A DNA stretch of 32,735 nucleotides from Clostridium sp. CAG:632 (lineage in GTDB: Bacteria > Bacillota > Clostridia > Lachnospirales > Lachnospiraceae), in NCBI GenBank assembly GCA_000431515.1, contig HF991286.1, positions 1 to 32,735 of the forward strand, in the 5' to 3' direction. The translations under genes and the position numbers were made by a program. This document shows, one piece after another, positions 24,535 to 32,735 of this stretch; within the stretch, counting starts at the first letter, position 1; every line of letters starts with the position of its first letter. The notes under the pieces were generated by a model. The model was not told the origin of the DNA. It did not search any database and worked only from the letters and a program-made list of their open reading frames with translations.

Positions 24535-25475
24535 AGGAGCTGTCCCTTACCTAACAGAGTCGCCATGACTGCTTTCTCTGCATGTCGGCGATTCTCTGCC
24601 TGATCCAGGATGTGCTCCAGATTCTCATCTACCACATCCTGTGAGATTTCATATCCGACATGCATTGGCATATCGTGAAGCACGATCGCATGACTTCCTT
24701 CCAGAAACTCCTTATTGATCTGATATGGCATCATCATTTTCAGAGTTTCTTCTTTCTTCTGTGCATATGCAGGATTATTAAAGAATTCCATGTCTACCCA
24801 GGTGTCTGTATATAATACATCCATATCCTTTACATATTTTCTGGCTTCTTCCATAGACATTGTCGGATCCAGTTCTACATAGTATCCGGTTGCCTTTGCC
24901 TTTTCATAGAAATCCGCATCGACTGCGGTATCGTTTACAAGCGGAGTCAGACCATAGAGTGTACCCATTTCCATCTTTGAGAAGAATTCTACCAGTGAGT
25001 TGAATACATTGTTTTTCGCTCCGATATATAAAAACTTCACATTCAGACTGCCGAATTTCTCCACAAGAGTTAACGCATCTGCCAGAATCTGGCATGGATG
25101 ATAGGTGCTATCACATCCGTTTATAAACGGAACCGTGGTATTGGCACCGAACAGCTCAACCGTCTCATTCTTCACCAGACGTGCCATGATAATATCTACA
25201 TTCCGTCCTACATAACGGAGCTCAGATACCGGCTCACCCAGCACAAAGTTGGAATCCTTCCACAATTGATTATAATAGGTACCACCCAGCTCTGTAATAC
25301 CGGTTGTAAAGGACAAAAACGTTCTGGTCGATGTTTTTTCAAATAATGTATATAACTTTTTACCCTTTAAAATCTCTGCATATTTCTCCGGACTTTTCTT
25401 CATGTCCAATGCAAGATTTAAGATGTCCATCAATTCTTCTTTGCTATGTTCCTTAAAATTCAGCATGTTTTTCAT
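24531..25475 (-). CDS. Ornithine carbamoyltransferase-family protein, substrate uncertain
   Basis: The fold is that of the aspartate/ornithine carbamoyltransferases, which transfer the carbamoyl group of carbamoyl phosphate to an amine. The 314-residue product keeps the carbamoyl phosphate sites STRT (49-52) and HPCQ (126-129). It lacks the two motifs that bind ornithine: the usual HCLP is HDMP (267-270), and the SMG loop (D-x3-S-M-G) reads TDTWVDME (223-230). The PyrB-type HPLPR is also absent. The second substrate is therefore probably not plain ornithine or aspartate. GGGG lies about 10 nt before the ATG. The gene is single, with no other arginine or agmatine genes near it, and its end overlaps the convergent lipid kinase stop. 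Confidence 0.85.
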   Translation of the reverse strand: MKNMLNFKEHSKEELMDILNLALDMKKSPEKYAEILKGKKLYTLFEKTSTRTFLSFTTGITELGGTYYNQLWKDSNFVLGEPVSELRYVGRNVDIIMARLVKNETVELFGANTTVPFINGCDSTYHPCQILADALTLVEKFGSLNVKFLYIGAKNNVFNSLVEFFSKMEMGTLYGLTPLVNDTAVDADFYEKAKATGYYVELDPTMSMEEARKYVKDMDVLYTDTWVDMEFFNNPAYAQKKEETLKMMMPYQINKEFLEGSHAIVLHDMPMHVGYEISQDVVDENLEHILDQAENRRHAEKAVMATLLGKGQLL

Positions 25476-25571
25476 GGTCTCAATCCCCTTATCTCTCGTC
25501 TTATTTTTATAATTTCCAATTTATATTTATTCATTACTGAATCTTCATGTTAGCACATTTGTTTTTATTTT

Positions 25572-26336
25572 TCAAGCATTCGGTCTATTGTTGCGACTCC
25601 CCCGCGCAGGTTTCCCAAACAGTCCCCGTTTCTTCTTTTTGCGATTCGCCTCTTCCAATGCTGCCGCCGCTTCTATATTTGCTCTCTGTCTGTTCCGGAT
25701 TGTTTCATCCAGCTTGCGGAATCGTTCCTCCTGCCGCTCCTCATTCTCCCGGAACGTATAATCCATCTGTTTGATGATCCGCTCTGATACCTTGTCCGAT
25801 ACTTCATTGCTGATAGCTCCGCTTAAAGAACGATTATTTGCCTCCAAAGCTTTCCCTATGATTTTAGTCATGATTTCCTGAAATTGTTCCATCTTAAACT
25901 CGGCAGATACTGTTTCTACTGCTGTCCGGTTCTGTGCATTTACAATCTGTCGGGCCTGCTTCATTTCCATGACTTTCCCAGATGTTCCGCCAGTGATCAC
26001 TCCACTGATTGCAGTCCCGCCCTGCGGTTCGGACTGTTCCGGTGCTTTATTCTCCACTGCCGGAATCTCCTGCTGTCTCATCATCTGTTTATAATTTAAC
26101 TTTGGATCTGCATATAGGTCCGGAAGAATCTGTTTGATCGCTTTTAATAAGATCCCCTGCTCCTTCATTTCCTGAACCGCCTTCAGCACACGAATATCTT
26201 CATCTGTATAATATCGATGCCCCATCTGATTCCGCTTGATCTTCAGTTCCAATTCTTCCTCCCAGTAACGCAGAACATGCGGTTCTACATTCAGCATATG
26301 GGCAGCATCAGAAATCAGGTATCCAGTCTCGTTCAT
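25572..26336 (-). CDS. MerR-type DNA-binding protein with coiled-coil tail
   Basis: The 254-residue product starts with a MerR helix-turn-helix (about 5-75: YLISDAAHMLNVEPHVLRYWEEEL, MGHRYYTDEDIRVL) and then has a disordered Pro/Gln-rich part. It ends in a long coiled coil (about 195-237) and a basic tail (KKKKRGLFGKPARGSRNNR). There is no small effector-binding domain of the usual MerR type. The layout recalls RacA-like chromosome-anchoring proteins, but I cannot show homology beyond the HTH. The ATG follows a hairpin whose 3' arm contains GAGGGGG, the likely ribosome binding site. It is last in the cluster after dnaB. Confidence 0.85.
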   Translation of the reverse strand: MNETGYLISDAAHMLNVEPHVLRYWEEELELKIKRNQMGHRYYTDEDIRVLKAVQEMKEQGILLKAIKQILPDLYADPKLNYKQMMRQQEIPAVENKAPEQSEPQGGTAISGVITGGTSGKVMEMKQARQIVNAQNRTAVETVSAEFKMEQFQEIMTKIIGKALEANNRSLSGAISNEVSDKVSERIIKQMDYTFRENEERQEERFRKLDETIRNRQRANIEAAAALEEANRKKKKRGLFGKPARGSRNNRPNA

Positions 26337-26394
26337 AAAAAATCCCCCTCATCGTGTATTCGTTACTGATTCCATCATACACCGAGGGGGATTT
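26337..26394 (-). terminator. Hairpin over the merR ribosome binding site
   Basis: On the minus strand an 11-bp stem (26384-26394 with 26340-26350) continues as a 6-bp stem (ATACAC/GTGTAT), ends in the sequence GAGGGGGATTTTTT and runs straight into the merR ATG. It has the shape of an intrinsic terminator for the gene ending at 26464, yet its 3' arm holds the only good ribosome binding site for merR. It may reduce both transcription and translation of merR. Confidence 0.75.
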
Positions 26395-26463
26395 CTCCTA
26401 CAATTTCTATCGTATGCTATTATATTGGCTGCTTTGACAAAATATGTGCTTCTGCCTTCACAC

Positions 26464-27192
26464 CTACAGGATCCTGTCTATATCCTGTAAGATACGCGTA
26501 CTGTCATAATAATAAATGATATTTACTACCCGGTTGGAGGTATCATTGATCACCAGTACCAGCACACTGCCATCCACGCCCAGAAAATATTCTGCGGTAC
26601 TGCCTCTCTGACCTATATCATCCAGCATTGAAAAGTAATACGTATACTTATAGCCCGTACTTCCTTCTCCGGCCAATACTTTTGTTTCTTCTGCTTTTGT
26701 CAGAAGATGACTCTCGGAGTCACCGATCGTAATGCCGTAGGCAGAATACTTTTTCCCGTCAAAACAGATGCCGGCCTGTTTACCGTTATAATAAATAACG
26801 CCTATATCCTTCTTAGGTCCGGAATATACCTGAAAACCTGTATGATCCCGGTTTGGAATGCTTAAGTAAGACGGCCCTTCCGGATTCTCTGTCATTTTAA
26901 CTCCAAGTGTTTCTTCCAGTTCTGCCTGTGGCAGCCTGAAATAAGGCTCCAATGCCGTCTTCCGGTTCCAGGGAATGTTCGTCAGTATGAGTGCGACTAC
27001 TACCGCTACCACAAGTACAATCACAAATCCGGGAATATGCACCTTCTTTGTCTTCGTATTAGTGTCCGCAGATACCCGTGTTACCGTATTGTCCGACTGT
27101 GGCAGATGATAATAGCCATCTGCGTCAGCACCGGATTCTGTCCCTGTTTCTTCTGTCTTTTCCTCTGCTTCCTCATTTAATTTAAATTCCAT
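26464..27192 (-). CDS. Single-pass membrane protein, unknown function
   Basis: I do not recognise a family. The 242-residue product has an acidic N-terminal tail (1-50, rich in Glu, Asp and Thr), one membrane helix (about 53-72, IPGFVIVLVVAVVVALIL) and a mostly beta-strand extracellular domain (75-242). That domain has repeated short Tyr-rich strands (YKYTYYF, NIIYYYDSTR). A role outside the membrane is suggested by topology. GAGGAGG lies about 12 nt before the ATG, and a closer GAGGG is also present. The gene starts 18 bp after dnaB on the same strand and is followed by the merR hairpin. Confidence 0.78.
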   Translation of the reverse strand: MEFKLNEEAEEKTEETGTESGADADGYYHLPQSDNTVTRVSADTNTKTKKVHIPGFVIVLVVAVVVALILTNIPWNRKTALEPYFRLPQAELEETLGVKMTENPEGPSYLSIPNRDHTGFQVYSGPKKDIGVIYYNGKQAGICFDGKKYSAYGITIGDSESHLLTKAEETKVLAGEGSTGYKYTYYFSMLDDIGQRGSTAEYFLGVDGSVLVLVINDTSNRVVNIIYYYDSTRILQDIDRIL

Positions 27193-27210
27193 CCCTCAAA
27201 TAATCCTCCT

Positions 27211-28560
<1,350 letters not shown>

Positions 28561-28584
28561 CTTCTCTTCCTGTATCTGTTTCGA

Positions 28585-29031
28585 TTATTCTTCTACAACC
28601 TTAACTTTTAACTCAGCTGTTACCTTTGCATGAAGCCGGATCGGTACATTGTGTACACCAAGCGTCTTAATGCTTTCTTTTAACTGGATCTTCTTTTTGT
28701 CAATGTCATATCCCAGCTGTTCCTTTGCTGCATCTGCAATTTCCTTTGAGGATACGGATCCGAACGTCTTACCGCCTTCTCCGAGTTTTAACTTCAGTAC
28801 AATCTCTTTCTCTTTAATCTCTGCTGCCAGCTGTTCTGCCGCTGCCAGCTGTTCTGCCGCTACTTTAGCCTCATGTGCCTTCTGCAGCTTCAGGTCATTT
28901 AAGTTCTTGCTATTCGCCTCTACACCAAGCTTCTTTGGTAAAATGAAGTTTCTGGCATAACCGTCATTCACTTTCACGATCTGTCCCTTTTTACCTAATG
29001 CTTTTACGTCCTGTAATAAGATTACTTCCAT
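28585..29031 (-). CDS. rplI: 50S ribosomal protein L9
   Basis: L9 binds 23S rRNA near the L1 stalk and helps keep reading frame. The 148-residue product has the N-terminal rRNA-binding domain (MEVILLQDVKALGKKGQIVKVNDGYARNFILP), a long connecting helix (about 41-75) and the C-terminal domain (about 80-148, GGKTFGSVSSKEIADA). The helix contains a perfect 18-bp tandem duplication in the DNA (28823-28858), giving the repeat EQLAAAEQLAAE. Overall length is normal, so the duplication does not lengthen the protein. AAGGAG lies about 9 nt before the ATG. It starts 1 bp after gdpP and lies 24 bp before dnaB. Confidence 0.98.
   Translation of the reverse strand: MEVILLQDVKALGKKGQIVKVNDGYARNFILPKKLGVEANSKNLNDLKLQKAHEAKVAAEQLAAAEQLAAEIKEKEIVLKLKLGEGGKTFGSVSSKEIADAAKEQLGYDIDKKKIQLKESIKTLGVHNVPIRLHAKVTAELKVKVVEE
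28823..28858. repeat. 18-bp tandem duplication in rplI
   Basis: The unit GCTGCCAGCTGTTCTGCC occurs twice in direct succession (28823-28840 and 28841-28858), in frame. In the L9 connecting helix it encodes the heptad-like stretch EQLAAAEQLAAE. Confidence 0.9.
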
Positions 29032-29032
29032 T

Positions 29033-31105
29033 TTATATATCTCCTTCCGCTATCATAGTTTTCAATAAATCTTCCAGCTTCTGTTTTGCTTCCTCTGCCG
29101 TACAGTCCTGAAGCTGTGCACCCGCAACGGATGCATGGCCGCCGCCGCCCAACCGTTCCATGATAACCTGCACATTAACTTCATCAATAGATCTCGCACT
29201 GACATAAACGGTGTCCTTCACTTTTGTAAGCATAAAGGACGCCTTTACGCCATCCACATCCAGCAGTTCGTTTGCAATCTGTGCCGCCATAACTGTCGGA
29301 CTGTCTACGCCTTCTGCCGGAAGAATGCCGATTGCATAGTTATCCATAAATAATTCCGCATTCTCAACGCCTTCCACCTTATGCTTATAGGCATCCAGAT
29401 CCGTCCGGAACATCTTACGGACTCTCGTAACATCCGCTCCACTCCGTTTTAAGAAGGATGCCGCTTCAAAGGTACGTACACCGGTCTTGGTAACAAAGGT
29501 GTCTGTATCTACCAGAATTCCGGAATACATGGCATCTGCCTCGATTGGGCGAAGCTTCGGCTTGTCAATAATATACTGCAGGATCTCCGCTACCATCTCA
29601 CAGGCCGAAGATGCGTACGGCTCAATATAAGAAAGAATCGCGTTCTGGATGGAATCGCTCATGGTTCGATGGTGGTCGATCACCACAATGGATTTCGTCA
29701 TCATCAACAGCTTCTCGCACTCCGTAAAGCTCGGCCGATTAACGTCCACCACAACGACTGCAGTATTCATATCCGCCAGGTTCATTGCCTGCTCACTGTC
29801 AATAAACATATCATCGGGATACAGATTGTTTCCGATGAAATTGTTCATGATTGGCCGTATAGCCATTGATACTTCGTTGATAACTATATGTGCCTGCCGG
29901 TTCATGGCTGTAGCCAGCCGGTAAATACCGATTGCGGAACCGATGGAATCCGCATCCGGATTCTTGTGTCCCATGATCAACACCTGATCCTTGGTCTCCA
30001 GTACTTCTCGAAGGGCATGTGCCTTTACACGTGCCTTCACACGGGTATTTTTCTCAACTCCCTGCGATTTGCCACCATAATAATAAATCTGCTCGCCATC
30101 CTTGACAACCGCCTGGTCGCCGCCACGTCCGAGTGCCAGATCAATGGATACCCGCGACGCATCATAAGCCTGAATATAAGACGGGAATCCGACACCCAGT
30201 CCGATGCTTAGTGTTACGGCAATCTCATTACCAATGTTGATGGAACGTACTTCATCCAACAGTGCGAACTTTGTAGTCTGTAGCTGCTGCAGATACTTCT
30301 GCTGAAATACGACCAGAAACTTATCCTTCTCCAGCTTCTTTACGATGGCATCAATATTCTGAAAATACTTATTAATCTTCCGGTCTACCAGCGCTGTCAG
30401 AAGAGGCCGGCGCACTTCTTCCACGCCCTCTAATGCTTCCTCATAATTATCAATATAAATCAATGCCGAAACCAGCTTCTGATCCTTATTCTCCTGAATA
30501 TAGCGCCGCAGCTCTGTCTCATCGAACAGGTACATAGCAATCAGAACATCATCTTTATCTACCTCTACATCCTCCGGTAAAATATCATGGATAATGACCC
30601 GGCGCATCTCTACCCGGTAATACCCTTCCTGATAATGCATCCCAAACTCCGTCAGATCATTCTTCTGTGGAAATAATTCTCTGGTAATCTCCGGAAAAAT
30701 CTGGATCACACTCTTCTTTGCCGATTTCTCACTACCGACAATCCCATAGAACATGCCGTTTGCCCAAAGGATTTTACCATCCGGGTCAATCAGGGCATAA
30801 GGAATCGCCAGATCCTTCAGAAGCTCTTTCTGAACCTGTCCCTGTTCAAATGCGAAACTGATCAGAGTACTCATTATATTCGGCTTATTATGCACATAAA
30901 TGAATATCACAATCAGAGCATAAATCATCAGACCAATGGACAGCCCGATACCGGTCTCAATATCCCGGAAGTAAATGACGCAATTCAGCAACACCAATGG
31001 TATCAACAGAAAAAACGGTATGCGTAAATACCTCTCTATTTGATTTTTCAGAACAACTTTTTTCGGCTTCTGTTTTACCGTTACAGTCTCCTGCTCGTTA
31101 CTCAT
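29033..31105 (-). CDS. gdpP: Cyclic di-AMP phosphodiesterase GdpP
   Basis: GdpP hydrolyses c-di-AMP and so controls potassium and turgor balance. The 690-residue product has two N-terminal membrane helices (about 29-46 and 52-71), a PAS-like sensor (about 95-150), a degenerate GGDEF domain (about 205-330) and a DHH/DHHA1 phosphodiesterase. The latter has GHKNPDAD (379-386), VDVNRPS, the DHH motif (477-479) and GGGGHASVAGA near 652-662. All catalytic metal-binding motifs are present. AGGAG lies 9 nt before the ATG. It lies 24 bp after the AAA+ gene and 1 bp before rplI, so the whole cluster probably forms one transcript. Confidence 0.97.
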   Translation of the reverse strand: MSNEQETVTVKQKPKKVVLKNQIERYLRIPFFLLIPLVLLNCVIYFRDIETGIGLSIGLMIYALIVIFIYVHNKPNIMSTLISFAFEQGQVQKELLKDLAIPYALIDPDGKILWANGMFYGIVGSEKSAKKSVIQIFPEITRELFPQKNDLTEFGMHYQEGYYRVEMRRVIIHDILPEDVEVDKDDVLIAMYLFDETELRRYIQENKDQKLVSALIYIDNYEEALEGVEEVRRPLLTALVDRKINKYFQNIDAIVKKLEKDKFLVVFQQKYLQQLQTTKFALLDEVRSINIGNEIAVTLSIGLGVGFPSYIQAYDASRVSIDLALGRGGDQAVVKDGEQIYYYGGKSQGVEKNTRVKARVKAHALREVLETKDQVLIMGHKNPDADSIGSAIGIYRLATAMNRQAHIVINEVSMAIRPIMNNFIGNNLYPDDMFIDSEQAMNLADMNTAVVVVDVNRPSFTECEKLLMMTKSIVVIDHHRTMSDSIQNAILSYIEPYASSACEMVAEILQYIIDKPKLRPIEADAMYSGILVDTDTFVTKTGVRTFEAASFLKRSGADVTRVRKMFRTDLDAYKHKVEGVENAELFMDNYAIGILPAEGVDSPTVMAAQIANELLDVDGVKASFMLTKVKDTVYVSARSIDEVNVQVIMERLGGGGHASVAGAQLQDCTAEEAKQKLEDLLKTMIAEGDI

Positions 31106-31129
31106 TTCTTACTGCTCCTATTCCGATTA

Positions 31130-32545
31130 TTACAAATCTTCAACCGTAATCTCCAGCAACTGTTCCTTGTTTACAGATGCTGCCGCCACCAGACGATTCG
31201 CCTGCCGTTCAATCACCCGGCTTAAATAATTCCGGACATCCCTGGCATTTCCAAAGTTCTCATCTTTTTCTTTTACCATCTTCTCAAGCACTTCTTTTAA
31301 TCGAACCTTGCCGGAAGAACTCAGGTGATAATCCTGTTCCCGACACATATGTTCAAAAATTGTAAACAAATCTTCCTCTGTATAATCCGGAAACTCAATA
31401 GTCTTATTAAATCTGGATTTCAAACCCGGATTGGCATCAATAAAATCTTCCATCAAATCCGGATATCCGGCTACTATTACGATCAGATCATCCCGGTAAT
31501 CTTCCATCGCCTTGTTCAATGTATCAATTGCTTCCTGCCCAAAATCACCTTCCGGTCCGTGATTGCTCAATGCATACGCTTCATCGATAAATAGCACGCC
31601 GCCTTTGGCTTTATCGATCACCTTCTTGGTCTTCAGTGCCGTCTGGCCCATATAGCCTGCGACCATACCGGAACGGTCCACCTCTACCAGATGTCCCTTG
31701 GACAAAACACCCAATGCACAATAAATCTTAGATAACAGTCTGGCAACTGTCGTCTTACCGGTACCAGGGTTGCCCGTAAAGACAAAATGCTTCGCAACCG
31801 GTGCTTTTTTCAGTCCGTTCTCTGCACGCAGTTCATTGATCTGGAGCAGATTTACAATATTTTTCACTTCTTTTTTTACACTTTCCAGTCCAATCAGACC
31901 GTTCAGCTCCTGCATCAGTGTTGAAAGATCGTATCCTTCCTCCGGCACCTCCGTGATATCCCCCACAAACGGGATCTCTTCTTCTGTATCCTTTGGATTT
32001 TCCTTGGTACGATACGGAATGCTATCCGGTGTCTCTACCCGTTCTTCTCCAAAGTTCTGGTAAGCATTGATCTGATTCTCCAGCATCAGCAGATACCGGG
32101 TCAGACTGCGGATTTCCTTATCCTCCACCCTGCGGTTACACGCAATAAAATCTCTGCCCAGCTCCTGAAACGTATGATAATACAACCGTCGTATATCATA
32201 ATATTTTGACTGATATATCACATCCGGAATGTTCTTATCCTTCATAAAATAATGAACCGACAGCGGTGGATTGCTCAGAAAATCCCGGTCACCAATCTTA
32301 TTTCTCCGGATGCAATCTATAATCGTATCTTCATCAAACTCATATTCCAGCAATTTATTGATATAACGGATTTCTTCTTTATTCACGACACCATCTGAAA
32401 TTGCCAGATAGCAGAAAAAGTTTCTTAAATCCATGCGCAGCTGTTCCACCGCACTGAAATCCCCTTCCAAAAGGATTCCGTTCGCATCCATCTCTCTGGC
32501 TATTTTCTTGCAACACCGAAAAAGTGTTATGCTATCCTGTTCCAT
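31130..32545 (-). CDS. TerB-like/AAA+ ATPase of the CbxX/CfqX type
   Basis: The 471-residue product has an N-terminal helical part with a TerB-like acidic segment (LAISDGVVNKEEIRYINKLL, about 47-66) and a CbxX/CfqX-family AAA+ core. The core has Walker A GNPGTGKTT (258-266), Walker B VLFIDEAYAL (321-322 acidic pair), a sensor-1 VIVAGYPDLM and the arginine-finger region NPGLKSRF. Relatives include SpoVK of sporulating bacteria and rubisco activase-like CbbX. The target is unknown. A start at 32605 is possible, but GGGGAG lies 5 nt before the ATG at 32545, so that is chosen. It leads the cluster with gdpP 24 bp downstream. Confidence 0.88.
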   Translation of the reverse strand: MEQDSITLFRCCKKIAREMDANGILLEGDFSAVEQLRMDLRNFFCYLAISDGVVNKEEIRYINKLLEYEFDEDTIIDCIRRNKIGDRDFLSNPPLSVHYFMKDKNIPDVIYQSKYYDIRRLYYHTFQELGRDFIACNRRVEDKEIRSLTRYLLMLENQINAYQNFGEERVETPDSIPYRTKENPKDTEEEIPFVGDITEVPEEGYDLSTLMQELNGLIGLESVKKEVKNIVNLLQINELRAENGLKKAPVAKHFVFTGNPGTGKTTVARLLSKIYCALGVLSKGHLVEVDRSGMVAGYMGQTALKTKKVIDKAKGGVLFIDEAYALSNHGPEGDFGQEAIDTLNKAMEDYRDDLIVIVAGYPDLMEDFIDANPGLKSRFNKTIEFPDYTEEDLFTIFEHMCREQDYHLSSSGKVRLKEVLEKMVKEKDENFGNARDVRNYLSRVIERQANRLVAAASVNKEQLLEITVEDL

Positions 32546-32653
32546 TGATTCTCCCCATTGTTTTATAGTATCGGTTATGTCTATTGACCTCAGTATACAT
32601 TCCATAATACTATACTACTTTTCCATGAAAACCGCAAGCACGGCGGTGAGGCT

Positions 32654-32717
32654 TTCTTCGCAATGATGGTTCTACAAGTGACGCGTTCTTCGCAATGATG
32701 GTTCTACTCCGGGACCG
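32654..32717. repeat. GC-rich tandem repeat, 32-bp period, at the right edge
   Basis: TTCTTCGCAATGATGGTTCTAC occurs at 32654-32675 and again at 32686-32707, so the repeat period is 32 bp, with 10 bp between copies. The flank contains other GC-rich palindromic bits (CCGCAAGCACGGCGG near 32629). It is cut by the window end, so its full extent is not visible. No coding frame is supported in 32606-32735. Confidence 0.8.
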
Positions 32718-32735
32718 CTCCCGCTAATTTGCCCC

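Noticed and set aside
32654..32717. CRISPR array
   Set aside because: Only two copies are visible, the gap between them is 10 bp, too short for a spacer, and no cas gene is present.

Overview
The window looks like core chromosome of an anaerobic, low-to-mid GC Firmicute, most likely a member of the Lachnospiraceae or a close Clostridia relative. The reasons are the oxygen-sensitive class III ribonucleotide reductase pair nrdDG, a 56-residue clostridial 2[4Fe-4S] ferredoxin, a DUF1858 CxxC protein, a MecA-type ClpC adaptor, the gdpP-rplI-dnaB gene order, and AGGAGG-type ribosome binding sites throughout. No intact mobile element, CRISPR array or rRNA was seen. Most genes are housekeeping, and the unusual signals are details inside or between them.

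Layout. 1-3340: greA and lysS read leftward, followed by a small membrane protein and tRNA-Leu(CAG). 3324-4424: a lipoprotein built like a trigger factor without its ribosome-binding domain. 4659-7493: the rightward nrdDG operon behind a promoter overlapped by two NrdR-type boxes 32 bp apart. A bidirectional terminator at about 7540 separates it from the leftward ATP synthase operon (atpZ-atpI-atpB-E-F-H-A-G-D-C in transcription order, 14635 to 7566). The c subunit carries the full set of Na+-binding residues. 14849-16413: sua5 and rpiB, leftward. 16521-17264: a CwlD-like amidase, rightward, followed by about 580 bp without a recognisable gene. 17843-18652: mecA. 18754-20739: transketolase, leftward. 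20894-22336: three small leftward genes (single-TM protein, DUF1858 protein, YdcF-like protein). 22627-24534: ferredoxin, an acyltransferase of the PlsC type and a lipid kinase, rightward. 24531-25475: a carbamoyltransferase that has lost the usual ornithine-side motifs. 25572-32545: a leftward cluster with a TerB-like/AAA+ ATPase, the c-di-AMP phosphodiesterase gdpP, rplI, dnaB, a membrane protein and a MerR-type coiled-coil protein. The right edge holds a short GC-rich tandem repeat.

How the genes fit together. The set covers energy conversion (F-type ATP synthase, probably Na+-driven), dNTP supply under anoxia (nrdDG), translation (lysS, tRNA-Leu, rplI, sua5), transcript elongation (greA), replication (dnaB), second-messenger turnover (gdpP), regulated proteolysis (mecA), phospholipid metabolism (plsC-like, lipid kinase), pentose phosphate metabolism (tkt, rpiB) and envelope work (amidase, lipoprotein foldase). 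I did not find a clearly new multi-gene system. The points most worth a second look are the carbamoyltransferase with HDMP in place of HCLP, the Na+ signature in AtpE, the NrdR operator pair, the TerB-AAA+ gene beside gdpP, the hairpin that buries the merR ribosome binding site, and the unexplained stretch at 17265-17600.
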